Notes: generated from the sequence alone by a model not told the origin. 64,000 bases of DNA from Salimicrobium halophilum (GCF_900100295.1 NZ_FNEV01000001.1:124001-188000), one strand, 5' to 3'. Counted from the first letter of the stretch, positions 27,014-37,239 are shown. A program made the numbers and translations.

Positions 27014-27870
27014 TGGAATCTAAAAATTTGAATGGTAGAGTACTGAAAAATAGAGTGATGAAGACGTTGTTCTTCAGCGCTACCGTCATTGCGCTTGTGT
27101 TCCTTGTCCTGCTTTTCTATCGTGTCCTTTCCCAGGGGTGGGGCTATCTGAATTGGAACTACATTACAAGTTTCCCGGCTCCTTATCCTGAAGAAGCAGG
27201 GATATGGCCGGGTATGATCGGGTCATTGATGCTTATGGGAGTCGTGGCAGTCGTTGCTGTGACGATAGGCATTTCTACTGCAATTTACCTGGAGGAATAT
27301 TCACCGAAAAATAAACTCGCTGATTTCATCCGGGTCAATATCCAGAACTTAGCCGGTGTCCCATCTATCGTTTTCGGTCTGCTCGGATTGACGTTCTTTG
27401 TGTATCTGTTCGGAATCGGATACCGGTTATTAGCTGGTGGACTGACGATGGCCTTATTGATTCTGCCGGTGGTCGTCGTAAGTTCCCAGGAAGCACTCCG
27501 ATCCGTTCCGACGGAGGTGAAGGAGGCTTCTTACGGCATGGGTGCATCCAAATGGCAGACGATTGTCCGGGTGATTCTCCCGGCTGCCCTGCCCGGCATC
27601 CTCACGGGAATTATTTTGTCCCTGTCGAGGGGGATCGGGGAGACGGCCCCGCTCATCATCGTGGGAGCGGCTACGGCTATTTACACGCTTCCGGATTCCC
27701 TCTTATCGAAGTATACGGTCATGCCGATTCAGATATATAAATGGACAGCCAGGCCTCAGGAAGAGTGGCAGTTTGTGGCAGCAGCAGGAATCATTGTATT
27801 GCTGATCATCCTTCTATTGATGAATGCTATTGCTGTATGGATCAGAAATAAGTACCAGACACGTTATTGA
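27013..27870 (+). CDS. pstA: Phosphate ABC transporter permease PstA
   Basis: A 285-aa permease subunit with six helices. The EAA loop is EASYGMGASKWQTIVRVIL. The segment NLAGVPSIVFGLLGL mirrors that of PstC. GGAGGAG at 27001-27007 precedes ATG 27013, which overlaps the pstC stop. PstA and PstC form the channel that PstB energises. Confidence 0.94.
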   Translation: MESKNLNGRVLKNRVMKTLFFSATVIALVFLVLLFYRVLSQGWGYLNWNYITSFPAPYPEEAGIWPGMIGSLMLMGVVAVVAVTIGISTAIYLEEYSPKNKLADFIRVNIQNLAGVPSIVFGLLGLTFFVYLFGIGYRLLAGGLTMALLILPVVVVSSQEALRSVPTEVKEASYGMGASKWQTIVRVILPAALPGILTGIILSLSRGIGETAPLIIVGAATAIYTLPDSLLSKYTVMPIQIYKWTARPQEEWQFVAAAGIIVLLIILLLMNAIAVWIRNKYQTRY

Positions 27871-27885
27871 TGAGGAGGAAAAAGA

Positions 27886-28707
27886 ATGATTGAAATGCAG
27901 AATAAAGCGCAAACCCCTAAGAATCAATCAACTGAAAAGAAAACGGAGAAAGTTCCAAACATTTATGAAGTGGACGATCTGAATCTTTGGTATGGGAATG
28001 ACCAGGCTCTGTACGAGATCAATATGGACATCCCTCAATATCAGGTAACAGCTATCATCGGACCATCCGGTTGTGGGAAGTCCACCTTTCTCAAAACGCT
28101 GAACCGAATGGTTGAGATGGTTCCGATTGTCAAAACTACAGGGGCTATCCGCTACGGGGATCAGAACATTTATGAAGATAAATACAGGGTGGAGGATCTA
28201 CGGACGAAAGTCGGTATGGTTTTCCAGAAACCGAACCCTTTTCCTAAATCCGTATATGACAACGTCGCTTATGGACCGAGAATCCATGGAATCAAAGATA
28301 AGAAGACACTCGATCAGATTGTAGAAAAGAGTTTGAAAGGAGCAGCAATCTGGGATGAATTGAAAGATCGTCTTGATGAGAATGCTTTCGGTCTTTCCGG
28401 GGGGCAGCAGCAGCGCGTATGTATCGCAAGAGCTTTAGCTGTTGAGCCTGACGTTATTCTGATGGATGAACCGACTTCCGCGCTTGATCCTATTTCGACC
28501 GCCAAGGTGGAAGAATTGATTCAGGAACTGAAAAAGGATTACAGTATCGTGATCGTAACCCACAATATGCAGCAGGCGGCCAGAATATCCGATCGTACCG
28601 CTTTCTTCCTTAACGGGGAACTTGTGGAGTATCAGGAGACGGACCAATTGTTCCAGAACCCGGAAGATAAAAGAACAGAAGATTATATTACCGGACGTTT
28701 CGGTTGA
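27886..28707 (+). CDS. pstB: Phosphate ABC transporter ATP-binding protein PstB
   Basis: A 273-aa ATPase. Walker A is GPSGCGKST, the Q loop lies in [12 protein letters not shown], the signature is LSGGQQQR, Walker B is [12 protein letters not shown] and the switch His is in VTHNM. The hallmark [10 protein letters not shown] of PstB is present. An N-terminal extension of about 25 residues precedes the usual start. Only one pstB copy is present here, whereas B. subtilis has two in tandem. Confidence 0.96.
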   Translation: MIEMQNKAQTPKNQSTEKKTEKVPNIYEVDDLNLWYGNDQALYEINMDIPQYQVTAIIGPSGCGKSTFLKTLNRMVEMVPIVKTTGAIRYGDQNIYEDKYRVEDLRTKVGMVFQKPNPFPKSVYDNVAYGPRIHGIKDKKTLDQIVEKSLKGAAIWDELKDRLDENAFGLSGGQQQRVCIARALAVEPDVILMDEPTSALDPISTAKVEELIQELKKDYSIVIVTHNMQQAARISDRTAFFLNGELVEYQETDQLFQNPEDKRTEDYITGRFG

Positions 28708-28726
28708 TGGGTAAGGGGGATTGATG

Positions 28727-29380
28727 ATGAGACAAATGTTTGAAGATGACCTGAAAGAAATCAAGATGAATATCGAAGCATTCGCGGAAGAAGTGAAAAC
28801 CGCACTCATTAGAGCGGTCGACTGTCTGTACGAGGGGAATGTGAAGGAAGCCGGAAAGATTATTGAGGATGATGCAAAACTTGACGAACGGGAAACGGAA
28901 ATCAACGAAAAAGCTATTCTCCTGATAGCGAAACAACAACCAGTGGCCAAAGATCTGCGTCGATTGATCGTTGCGCTCAGAATTGCTACGGATCTCGAAA
29001 GGATGGGGGATCATGCCCGAAATGTGGCGAAGGCTACCATTCAGCTTGGAGATGACCATGGAATCCCTATCCCGGATGAAATCGATGGGATGAAAAAGAT
29101 TGCGCTCGAAATGGTGGACACTTCCATGACAGCCTTCGAATACGAGGATATATCAATCGCATCAAAGCTTGCGGATGTCGATAACCGTCTGGATGATACG
29201 TTCGGTTATGTCGTCAAGGACTTGTTGAATCGTAGTGCTGTCAATACGGAGCAGATTCAGCACATCATGCAGGTTTCTTATATAGCCCGCTACATCGAAC
29301 GGTTCGGAGATCACGTTACGAATATAGGGGAGAGTGTATTATACCTGAATAAAGGAAAAATGATTTCTTTGAACGATTAA
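28727..29380 (+). CDS. phoU: Phosphate signalling/transport protein PhoU
   Basis: PhoU is a metal-binding helical protein that modulates Pst uptake and phosphate signalling. The 217-aa protein has two three-helix bundles with repeated metal motifs (ATDLERMGDHARN and ARYIERFGDHVTN). AAGGGGG at 28713-28719 favours ATG 28727; ATG 28724 and TTG 28721 are adjacent alternatives. It closes the pst operon. B. subtilis has no phoU at this locus, so this is the layout seen in many other bacteria. Confidence 0.94.
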   Translation: MRQMFEDDLKEIKMNIEAFAEEVKTALIRAVDCLYEGNVKEAGKIIEDDAKLDERETEINEKAILLIAKQQPVAKDLRRLIVALRIATDLERMGDHARNVAKATIQLGDDHGIPIPDEIDGMKKIALEMVDTSMTAFEYEDISIASKLADVDNRLDDTFGYVVKDLLNRSAVNTEQIQHIMQVSYIARYIERFGDHVTNIGESVLYLNKGKMISLND

Positions 29381-29405
29381 GACTATGTTCACTTATTTCT
29401 ATTGA

Positions 29406-29443
29406 AAATTGCCCGGAGGGATAGCTTCTCTTCGGGCAATTTA
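29406..29443 (+). terminator. Probable terminator after phoU
   Basis: AAATTGCCCG pairs with CGGGCAATTT, flanking a longer loop. The following T run is weak (TTTATTAT). It lies between convergent phoU and yqzC. Confidence 0.55.
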
Positions 29444-29463
29444 TTATGAGTTATATCTGTTTG

Positions 29464-29913
29464 CTAATTGGACGTCAAAATTTCTGCGAGTTCGGGTTGA
29501 CTCATATCTTGATTCACCAGAAAGTCACCAGTCTGGATCTGCTTACTGAGACCGTTTTGAATAAGGTAGTCATTGAATGCTTGCCCGTCTTCAATAATTG
29601 ACGCATTCTCCAGGGTACGGCTGATATCTTTTGAACTCATGCCTTCTGATACAGTCAAAGAAAGTGATTTTATAGTCTCTGCTTGTTCCCCCTGACCGGA
29701 TCCGCTTCGTAGTTCCTGTTTTTTCTTCTTCCATTCTTCTGTGGTATGGATTACGAAGCTATCATTTTCAAGTCTGTCGATCATTTCCTCTGTCGATAGT
29801 TCTGCAGGTGCGGCCTTTTGTTCTGACTTGGAGTCTGTATAATAGTAGCTGATGGCTATGATGACCGTCGCCAACAACAGCCCCGCAGAAAAAGCTTGAA
29901 GCATAGGTCTCAT
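29464..29913 (-). CDS. yqzC: YqzC-like protein with MltG/YceG-type N-terminal domain
   Basis: The 149-aa protein has an N-terminal membrane anchor (residues 9-26). A charged linker follows, then a C-terminal domain LTVSEGMSSKDISRTLENA ... TGDFLVNQDMSQPELAEIL that resembles the LysM-like N-terminal domain of MltG/YceG transglycosylases. The catalytic YceG part is absent, so it is not itself a transglycosylase. It overlaps yqzD by 4 bp, the same pair as after pst in B. subtilis. Function is unknown. Confidence 0.8.
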   Translation of the reverse strand: MRPMLQAFSAGLLLATVIIAISYYYTDSKSEQKAAPAELSTEEMIDRLENDSFVIHTTEEWKKKKQELRSGSGQGEQAETIKSLSLTVSEGMSSKDISRTLENASIIEDGQAFNDYLIQNGLSKQIQTGDFLVNQDMSQPELAEILTSN

Positions 29914-30260
29914 GAGAATACCCCTTTGCTGCTATTTTGATGTAATAGGGCATAAATGTCATGTTCATTCACTTGAGTCAGCTCGGAGATCTCGCGAACG
30001 GAATGACCCTCCTTCTGCAGTTGCGTCACTCTATCAATAAGGGAAGGTGCGACGGAAGAAGGTTCTGGAGCTGATGTATGTAATAATTCTTCTTCCAGAA
30101 TACGGACTTTCTTTTTCAAAGTGTACATTTCCTGCATAGACTGCAGTTGCGTCTGTTCTATTTCATCTTCTAACTTTTTGAAAGAATTCGTCGTAAAAAA
30201 CGAAACGATGAATAGAAGCAAGGCAACCGCGCCTACACTTAGTAATACGGTTTCAATCAT
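29910..30260 (-). CDS. yqzD: YqzD-like membrane-anchored protein with coiled coil and HTH-like tail
   Basis: The 116-aa protein begins with a membrane helix (residues 5-22), then a coiled coil (about 28-62). It ends with a short helix-turn-helix-like segment (RVTQLQKEGHSVREISELTQ). It is first of the yqzD-yqzC pair, with a GGGGGCG ribosome site on the minus strand. Function is unknown. The HTH-like end resembles helix pairs in DUF6115-type proteins, but this is not proof of DNA binding. Confidence 0.78.
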   Translation of the reverse strand: MIETVLLSVGAVALLLFIVSFFTTNSFKKLEDEIEQTQLQSMQEMYTLKKKVRILEEELLHTSAPEPSSVAPSLIDRVTQLQKEGHSVREISELTQVNEHDIYALLHQNSSKGVFS

Positions 30261-30330
30261 GATGCGCCCCCTTTTTTCTTAGTTATAACACAGGTTGAAC
30301 AAATTGACTATAGTTGTATAGGAAAACTAC

Positions 30331-30359
30331 TTGAAAGGTAGCGCTGTGTCTGCTATTAT
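30331..30359 (+). promoter_or_regulatory. Promoter of rpmG
   Basis: TTGAAA (30331-30336), a 17-bp spacer, extended TGC and TATTAT (30354-30359). Confidence 0.7.
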
Positions 30360-30421
30360 AATAAAGTCTGATTACAACAGCGAATTGATAAATGCTTAAT
30401 GAAATATTGGAGGGATAAGAC

Positions 30422-30571
30422 ATGCGCGTAAACATTACACTAGCTTGCACAGAAACAGGCGATCGTAACTATATCACGACAAAGAACAAGCGTAAGAACC
30501 CTGAGCGTCTGGAATTGATGAAGTACAGCCCACGCCTAGGGAAGCACACATTGCACCGCGAAACGAAATAA
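30422..30571 (+). CDS. rpmG: 50S ribosomal protein L33 (zinc-independent form)
   Basis: A 49-aa L33 beginning [19 protein letters not shown] and ending HTLHRETK. It has a single cysteine and lacks both CxxC pairs, so it is the C-minus (zinc-free) type, like B. subtilis RpmGA. The ribosome site is GGAGGG. The gene has its own promoter and terminator. No zinc-uptake repressor site is evident, so the lack of cysteines alone does not show zinc regulation. Confidence 0.95.
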   Translation: MRVNITLACTETGDRNYITTKNKRKNPERLELMKYSPRLGKHTLHRETK

Positions 30572-30580
30572 AGAACTTCG

Positions 30581-30618
30581 AACAGACTGTAGCATTCATA
30601 AGCTGCAGTCTGTTTTTT
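30581..30618 (+). terminator. Terminator after rpmG
   Basis: AACAGACTGTAGC pairs with GCTGCAGTCTGTT, then Ts. Confidence 0.88.
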
Positions 30619-30650
30619 GTTTATCGGATCTTTGAGGGTAGGTGATTCAA

Positions 30651-32179
<1,529 letters not shown>

Positions 32180-32201
32180 TTCGGAGAAGGAGAGAGGTCA
32201 T

Positions 32202-33719
32202 ATGCACATAGAACAACAGTATTTTTTCTGGAAATTGGCATATGACCTGGTCTCCCGTCATGATTTCGAGATTATACATTTGCACACGCAACATAATGAA
32301 GTATGGCTCGAGAAATCCCAGGGCACAACGTCTCAAGTAGTGAGACTTCTGAAAAAAGATTTTCACTGGAGCAACCACGTGAAAGTGGACCTTGAGCATG
32401 TGAACAATCAATTGGTGAAAAATAAGAGATATTTCTCAGGTCGAAAGAAAGATATTCACGTCGTATATGTATCGGATTATCCTCCTGTCGATGACTTAGC
32501 GGATGTTTCGTTGAAACTCGAGCACAACACCCATGTCCATTTTTTGAGTGATGAGGAGAAAGAAAGTGGACTCCAGGATTTATCGAAGAAGCTGAACCTT
32601 ACAGAGAATCTTCACATCAAGTTTAGAATTCCGGATGCCCCGCTGGAATATGAGTCGACAATCGAATATATGAAACAGCAGCTTCATACGTACAAGGAGA
32701 AACAGAGGCAGCGTGTAAAAGCTGTATTCGAATTCGGGAATGCCAGACTTACGTATGTGTTATTGATGGTGAATGTCATCGTTTTTTACTACTTGGAAAC
32801 GGTAGGAAGCACGACCTCTATCACGACATTGATCGAATACGGAGCGAAGTATAATCCGGCGATTATGGATGGAGAGTGGTGGAGGCTTGCTACGTCGATG
32901 TTTCTGCACATCGGCGTCTTGCATATCGCAATGAACATGCTCGCCCTTTTTTATCTGGGAACCGCTGTCGAACAGATATATGGGACGTGGCGTTTTACAA
33001 TCATTTATTTCCTGGCAGGTATTCTCGGCAGCGCGGCAAGCTTTTATTTCAATGACTCCGTCGCGGCAGGTGCTTCTGGAGCGATTTTCGGACTGTTCGG
33101 GGCTCTGTTGTATTTTGCATGGAGATATCCATCTTTGTTTTTCCGGACAATGGGATGGAATTTGATTCTTTTGGTCGCCTTTAATATTGCCTTCGGGATA
33201 ATGGTCCCGCAGGTGGATAATAGCGGACATATGGGAGGATTGATCGGGGGCTTCATCGCTTCTCAACTTGTCGATCTGCCTCGTCTGTCTCACCGTCCTC
33301 TCCAAACGGGAGCGGCAATGGTGTACGCAGGTCTTCTCTCCCTCTTAGTTGTCAGTGGAATGCAAAAGGACGAGCAGGTGAGCGCTGCGGATATTCAATA
33401 CTTGAATGATTTGAATGTAGCACAGGAGTATGAGCGCGTCATCGATACGGCGAATTCATTAGGTGAACCGGATGGGGAATGGGAGGACGAATGGCTCTTC
33501 CAACGCTCCTTTGCCTATATCCGTACCGGTGAAGAGGAGAAGGCCTTCGATGATTTGGTTCGAGCTATAGAGATCGATCCTGACTTCGCTGAAGCGCATT
33601 ATAACTTAAGTCTATTGTACGAGAGACGGGGGAATGAAGAGAAAGCCGACTACCATAAACGACAGGCGGAACAATTGAAGCCCGGTATCGAGGATCAGGA
33701 GCTCGATGCCCCGTCGTAG
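32202..33719 (+). CDS. gluP: Rhomboid intramembrane serine protease GluP with TPR tail
   Basis: This 505-aa YqgP/GluP-type rhomboid has an N-terminal cytosolic domain (residues 1-175). Six or more helices follow, with active site GASGAIFG (Ser about 295) and the partner His in SGHMGG. A C-terminal tetratricopeptide region (DEWLFQRSFAYIRTGEEEKA, then AEAHYNLSLLYERRG) completes it. In B. subtilis GluP cleaves membrane transporters such as MgtE. Its last 25 bp overlap an opposite-strand gene. Confidence 0.94.
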   Translation: MHIEQQYFFWKLAYDLVSRHDFEIIHLHTQHNEVWLEKSQGTTSQVVRLLKKDFHWSNHVKVDLEHVNNQLVKNKRYFSGRKKDIHVVYVSDYPPVDDLADVSLKLEHNTHVHFLSDEEKESGLQDLSKKLNLTENLHIKFRIPDAPLEYESTIEYMKQQLHTYKEKQRQRVKAVFEFGNARLTYVLLMVNVIVFYYLETVGSTTSITTLIEYGAKYNPAIMDGEWWRLATSMFLHIGVLHIAMNMLALFYLGTAVEQIYGTWRFTIIYFLAGILGSAASFYFNDSVAAGASGAIFGLFGALLYFAWRYPSLFFRTMGWNLILLVAFNIAFGIMVPQVDNSGHMGGLIGGFIASQLVDLPRLSHRPLQTGAAMVYAGLLSLLVVSGMQKDEQVSAADIQYLNDLNVAQEYERVIDTANSLGEPDGEWEDEWLFQRSFAYIRTGEEEKAFDDLVRAIEIDPDFAEAHYNLSLLYERRGNEEKADYHKRQAEQLKPGIEDQELDAPS

Positions 33720-34486
33720 TATTGGATGAGTTGCTGTTCTCTTTTATCTTCTCCTGTGAATAGGACAAGGAGATGGGTTTGTTTTCTGTCCAGCAGGAGG
33801 AGTGGTATGACGGAACGGAAATCATCGGAGGTAAGGGAAGGAAGAACGAACTCTTTGTATATTCCTTCCCATAAGCGTGATATGATCTCTTTTCTTGTTT
33901 GTTCCGGTAAGGGAGAAAGCCGATTCTCGAGAAGTTCGACATCCGTTAACGGCACTTCGTAATAATCTTCACTGTCTATATTGAAGTGTTCGAGAAGTCT
34001 GTCCCATTCTTTCCGTATCCGCTTTTCTGTTGCGGCTTCCCACTGCTCAGGAGAACCTTCCCCTGTATAAACGGTGTCTTCGGATAGCGTGTAAGCACTA
34101 TGAATCGTATCGTTGTGAATTTCTGCATGGTGGAAGGAAATCGCCTCCCATTTCCCTTTGTCTTTTTGATGGAGCGGAAAAGAGGTGATTTTTTTGATTT
34201 CTCTATCATTGTTCTTCCATTCGTTCATCGCCCCTTTCAAAAAGCCGTTGAGAAATAAGAGAGACATATCCTGTCTCAAGTACTGCGGCGAATAGGACCT
34301 TGAGAGCAATTTCCAGCTCAGTGTCTCATCATTCCGTGAAAGGGATGTTTCTGCTGTTTGGAAAATATCTTCTTTCTCCACCAGTGGGAAATGCTTGACG
34401 ACAGGGCGGGAAGATGGCTTTGTCTGGATGATTACAACTCCGAAAACAAGAGTGAGAATCAGAGGAAGCATCAATACTCTTTTCAA
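33695..34486 (-). CDS. Hypothetical secreted or membrane-anchored protein
   Basis: The 263-aa protein has an N-terminal hydrophobic signal or anchor (residues 4-21) without a lipobox cysteine, then a soluble charged domain. I do not recognise the family. Conserved-looking patches such as SWKLLSRSYSPQYLRQDMSLLFLNGF are split here as residues 57-82. AGGAGGT precedes the start on the minus strand. It overlaps the gluP 3' end tail to tail and is divergent from the SpoVAF-like gene, sharing an 86-bp upstream region. A sporulation role is possible from that context only. Confidence 0.72.
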   Translation of the reverse strand: MKRVLMLPLILTLVFGVVIIQTKPSSRPVVKHFPLVEKEDIFQTAETSLSRNDETLSWKLLSRSYSPQYLRQDMSLLFLNGFLKGAMNEWKNNDREIKKITSFPLHQKDKGKWEAISFHHAEIHNDTIHSAYTLSEDTVYTGEGSPEQWEAATEKRIRKEWDRLLEHFNIDSEDYYEVPLTDVELLENRLSPLPEQTRKEIISRLWEGIYKEFVLPSLTSDDFRSVIPLLLLDRKQTHLLVLFTGEDKREQQLIQYYDGASSS

Positions 34487-34508
34487 TAGGAAACCTCCTG
34501 ATCTGTTG

Positions 34509-34537
34509 GAATAATTCGGGTGAAAAAGGTCAGACTA
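34509..34537 (+). promoter_or_regulatory. Candidate sigma-G-type promoter ahead of the SpoVAF-like gene
   Basis: GAATA (34509-34513) matches the sigma-G -35 GHATR. CAGACTA (34531-34537), 17 bp later, differs by one base from CATnHTA. This suits a forespore-expressed germination gene, but the match is short and partial. Confidence 0.35.
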
Positions 34538-34572
34538 ACATCTAACGTCTTTTTTATGAATGAGGGAAGCAC

Positions 34573-36009
34573 ATGACAGAATCTTTCAACGATAAAGTCG
34601 AGTATCTGAAAAAAGAGTTGGGGGTAGAGGAGAGCTTTGATGTCATTCACGTGCCTCTACGTTATGCAGGACTTAAGATGGCTTTATTTACTATCGACGG
34701 GTTCAACAAGGATGAAATCCTTCACTATCTTATGCAGAACTTGTCTTACTTAGAAGAAGGAGTGCTCGATGATCATCCCCTGGACAAATTGCTGGCTACG
34801 TACGTCCCCTATATAGAAATCGATAAAGAGAAAGAGTTGGATCAGCTGGTGGAGAATGTATTAGCCGGACCGACTGTTCTGTTGGTGGAGGGGATGGACG
34901 AGGCGATAGTCATCGATGCCCGAACGTACCCTGTCCGCAGCCTTCAGGAGCCTGACCTTGAAAGGGTGGTGAGAGGAGCCAGGGACGGGTATGTGGAAAC
35001 CATTGTGTTCAATACAGCTTTGACCCGAAGAAGGGTCAGAGACAGATCGCTGCGGATGAAATATTATCAGGTAGGCGAACGTTCGAAAACAGATATATGC
35101 GTCTGTTATTTGGGTAGTCTCGTAAACGATCGAACATTGAAAAATGTGGAAGATATCATCAGAAGCATCGATACAGACGGTTTGCCGATGGCGGAGAAAA
35201 CGATAGAGGAATACATGTCCAAGTATTCGTGGCATCCTTATCCTCCTATCCGCTACACTGAGAGACCAGACACTGCTGCTACTCACTTGTATGAAGGGCA
35301 TATCCTCGTCATGGTCGACGGGTCCCCGAGTGTCATCATTGCTCCCAGCACCTTCTGGCAGCACTTGCAGCATGCGGAGGAATATAGACAAAAGCCTCTC
35401 ATAGGCTCTTATTTGAGGTTGATCCGATATATAGCTGTATTAGTGTCCCTGACGATTTTGCCGCTGTATTATCTGTTTTCCGCGTTCCCTCTTTATCTCC
35501 CGGAAAGTTTCTCTTTCATAGGTCCGAAAGAAGAGGGGACCCTTCCATTGATTATCCAATTTCTCATTGCGGAAGTCGGTATTGATATGCTTCGTATGGC
35601 AGCGATCCATACTCCTTCGGCACTTGCGACAGCTCTTGGTCTGGTCGCTGCCATCATTATCGGGCAGATGGCGATAGATGTCGGGTTTTTCACTACCGAA
35701 GTCGTTCTTTATGTTGCTATTGCCGTCATCGGAACGTATGCCACCCCCAGCTATGAAGTCAGTCTTGCCAACAGGATTGTGAGGGTGACGTGGTTAGTGG
35801 CCGTAGCACTGTTCGGGGTGAAGGGTTTCCTTGTATTCGGTACCCTGTTTGTGCTGATGCTTGCTTCCTACAAATCCTTTAACGTACCTTATCTCTGGCC
35901 GATCCTTCCATTCGCTCCGGGGGATGTGAGAGGGATGTTTCTCCGAATGCCCGCCCCCTCGGTAAAAAGGAGACCGTCTGTTCTTCAGGTGAAAGATCCT
36001 TACAAGTAG
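34573..36009 (+). CDS. spoVAF: Spore germination protein, GerA/SpoVAF family
   Basis: A 478-aa GerA-type protein. The N-terminal soluble half has the SpoVAF-like phrase EGMDEAIVIDARTYPVRS, then EPDLERVVRGARDGYVETIVFN. Four to five membrane helices occupy residues 275-440. Such proteins sit in the spore inner membrane and help germinant response or DPA channel function. No gerB, gerC or spoVA genes are adjacent, so it is an orphan subunit here. GAGGGA precedes ATG 34573. SpoVAF is the best-fitting member, but another GerA subunit remains possible. Confidence 0.82.
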   Translation: MTESFNDKVEYLKKELGVEESFDVIHVPLRYAGLKMALFTIDGFNKDEILHYLMQNLSYLEEGVLDDHPLDKLLATYVPYIEIDKEKELDQLVENVLAGPTVLLVEGMDEAIVIDARTYPVRSLQEPDLERVVRGARDGYVETIVFNTALTRRRVRDRSLRMKYYQVGERSKTDICVCYLGSLVNDRTLKNVEDIIRSIDTDGLPMAEKTIEEYMSKYSWHPYPPIRYTERPDTAATHLYEGHILVMVDGSPSVIIAPSTFWQHLQHAEEYRQKPLIGSYLRLIRYIAVLVSLTILPLYYLFSAFPLYLPESFSFIGPKEEGTLPLIIQFLIAEVGIDMLRMAAIHTPSALATALGLVAAIIIGQMAIDVGFFTTEVVLYVAIAVIGTYATPSYEVSLANRIVRVTWLVAVALFGVKGFLVFGTLFVLMLASYKSFNVPYLWPILPFAPGDVRGMFLRMPAPSVKRRPSVLQVKDPYK

Positions 36010-36026
36010 GATCTTTCATTTCTTTT
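35990..36026 (+). terminator. Terminator overlapping the 3' end of the SpoVAF-like gene
   Basis: TGAAAGATCCT pairs with AGGATCTTTCA around TACAAGT, then TTTCTTTTATT. The 5' arm encodes the last residues. Confidence 0.82.
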
Positions 36027-36038
36027 ATTCTGAAGGAT

Positions 36039-36047
36039 TGGTATAAT
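36039..36047 (+). promoter_or_regulatory. Extended -10 promoter of yqgQ-glcK
   Basis: TGG followed by a perfect TATAAT at 36042-36047, 17 bp before the yqgQ start. No clear -35, as often with extended -10 promoters. The short leader is consistent. Confidence 0.6.
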
Positions 36048-36064
36048 AGAAGAAGGTGATGTCA

Positions 36065-36277
36065 ATGAAAACGATATATGATATTCAACAGTTCCTTAGA
36101 AAATTTGGAACCTTTATTTATGTTGGAGAAAGAGAAGCGGATCTCGAACTGATGGAAGATGAAGTGCAGGAATTATACAAATCACAATTTATGACGAATG
36201 AAGAATACCAGATGGCTATATTGTTGTTACGTTCTGAAATTGCACGCATGAAAGATGCCAACAAAAGGAAGGGGTAA
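36065..36277 (+). CDS. yqgQ: YqgQ family protein (DUF910)
   Basis: A 70-aa helical protein with phrase FGTFIYVGEREADLELMEDE, the DUF910/YqgQ core. Structural work on the family suggests possible single-strand nucleic acid binding, but its role is not known. It is directly upstream of glcK, as in many Bacilli. AGAAGGTG gives good spacing to ATG 36065; ATG 36059 and GTG 36056 are closer to it and less likely. Confidence 0.88.
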   Translation: MKTIYDIQQFLRKFGTFIYVGEREADLELMEDEVQELYKSQFMTNEEYQMAILLLRSEIARMKDANKRKG

Positions 36278-36282
36278 CGGGT

Positions 36283-37239
36283 ATGGAAGAAAGAAAGTAC
36301 ATAGGAATTGATATCGGAGGAACAACGGTCAAATTGGCGGTTTTGACGAAAGAAGGAGAAATGGTTCATAAATGGGAGATTCCTACAGCCAAAGAAGAAG
36401 CGGGGAAAACCATCGTTTCTGACATAGCTGCTACGATAAATGATACGTTGAATTCCCTTAATGTAGACAAAACAATGGTGGAAGGAATCGGAGCAGGAGC
36501 ACCTGGATTCATCGATCAGCAGACCGGATATGTTTACGAAGCTATTAATATTGGATGGAAGGAATTCGATATGGGACGGGCGCTGTCGGAGTCTACCGGT
36601 TTTCCTGTATGGGCTGATAATGATGCGAACATCGCTGCTCTCGGCGAGAAGTGGTTAGGTGCCGGAAAAGAATGCGACAGTATGCTCGCAGTCACTCTGG
36701 GAACAGGAGTGGGCGGAGGTATCATCGTCAACAAAAAAGTGATCAATGGTGCAAATGGAACCGGCGGTGAAATAGGTCATATTACTGTAAAGACAGAAGG
36801 CGGTCATTACTGCAATTGTGGACGCTATGGCTGCCTGGAAACAGAGACATCTGCTACAGCCATTGCCAGAAAAGCAGCAGAAGTAAAAGCTTCAGGAACC
36901 AGCTCCTACTTACATACAATAAATGAACCGACAGCAAAAGATGTGTTTGAGGGATATGAGAAGAATGATGAGGGATGTATAGGAATCGTTTCGGATGTCA
37001 CCGATCAACTCGGTCTTGCCCTTGCGAACCTTGCCGTCTCTATCAATCCTGAGAAAATAGTGATTGGCGGAGGTGTATCGAAAGCCGGCGAATCCTTGTT
37101 GAACCCGCTGAAAAAGGCGTTTGAGAGTTATGCATTGCCACGAGTGAACGATGTTTGTGATTTCAGCATCGCCAAGTTGGGGAATGATGCAGGGGTGATC
37201 GGGGGCGCTTACCTTGTAAAAACGAAATCGGAAAAATGA
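36283..37239 (+). CDS. glcK: ROK-family glucokinase
   Basis: Phosphorylates glucose to glucose-6-phosphate. The 318-aa protein has the ATP-binding IGIDIGGTTVKLAVL at the N-terminus, catalytic Asp in WADNDANIAALGE, the loop TLGTGVGGGIIV and the ROK zinc motif HYCNCGRYGCLE. It follows yqgQ by 5 bp and forms an operon. The next gene, an ltaS-type gene, begins 161 bp later with its own upstream region. Confidence 0.95.
   Translation: MEERKYIGIDIGGTTVKLAVLTKEGEMVHKWEIPTAKEEAGKTIVSDIAATINDTLNSLNVDKTMVEGIGAGAPGFIDQQTGYVYEAINIGWKEFDMGRALSESTGFPVWADNDANIAALGEKWLGAGKECDSMLAVTLGTGVGGGIIVNKKVINGANGTGGEIGHITVKTEGGHYCNCGRYGCLETETSATAIARKAAEVKASGTSSYLHTINEPTAKDVFEGYEKNDEGCIGIVSDVTDQLGLALANLAVSINPEKIVIGGGVSKAGESLLNPLKKAFESYALPRVNDVCDFSIAKLGNDAGVIGGAYLVKTKSEK

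Noticed and set aside
29464-29913. Full MltG lytic transglycosylase
   Set aside because: Only the LysM-like entry domain is present; the catalytic YceG part and its Glu are absent, and the gene is complete at 149 aa.
30422-30571. Zinc-starvation (Zur) control of the cysteine-poor L33
   Set aside because: The form is the usual RpmGA type, and I see no Zur-like palindrome near its promoter.
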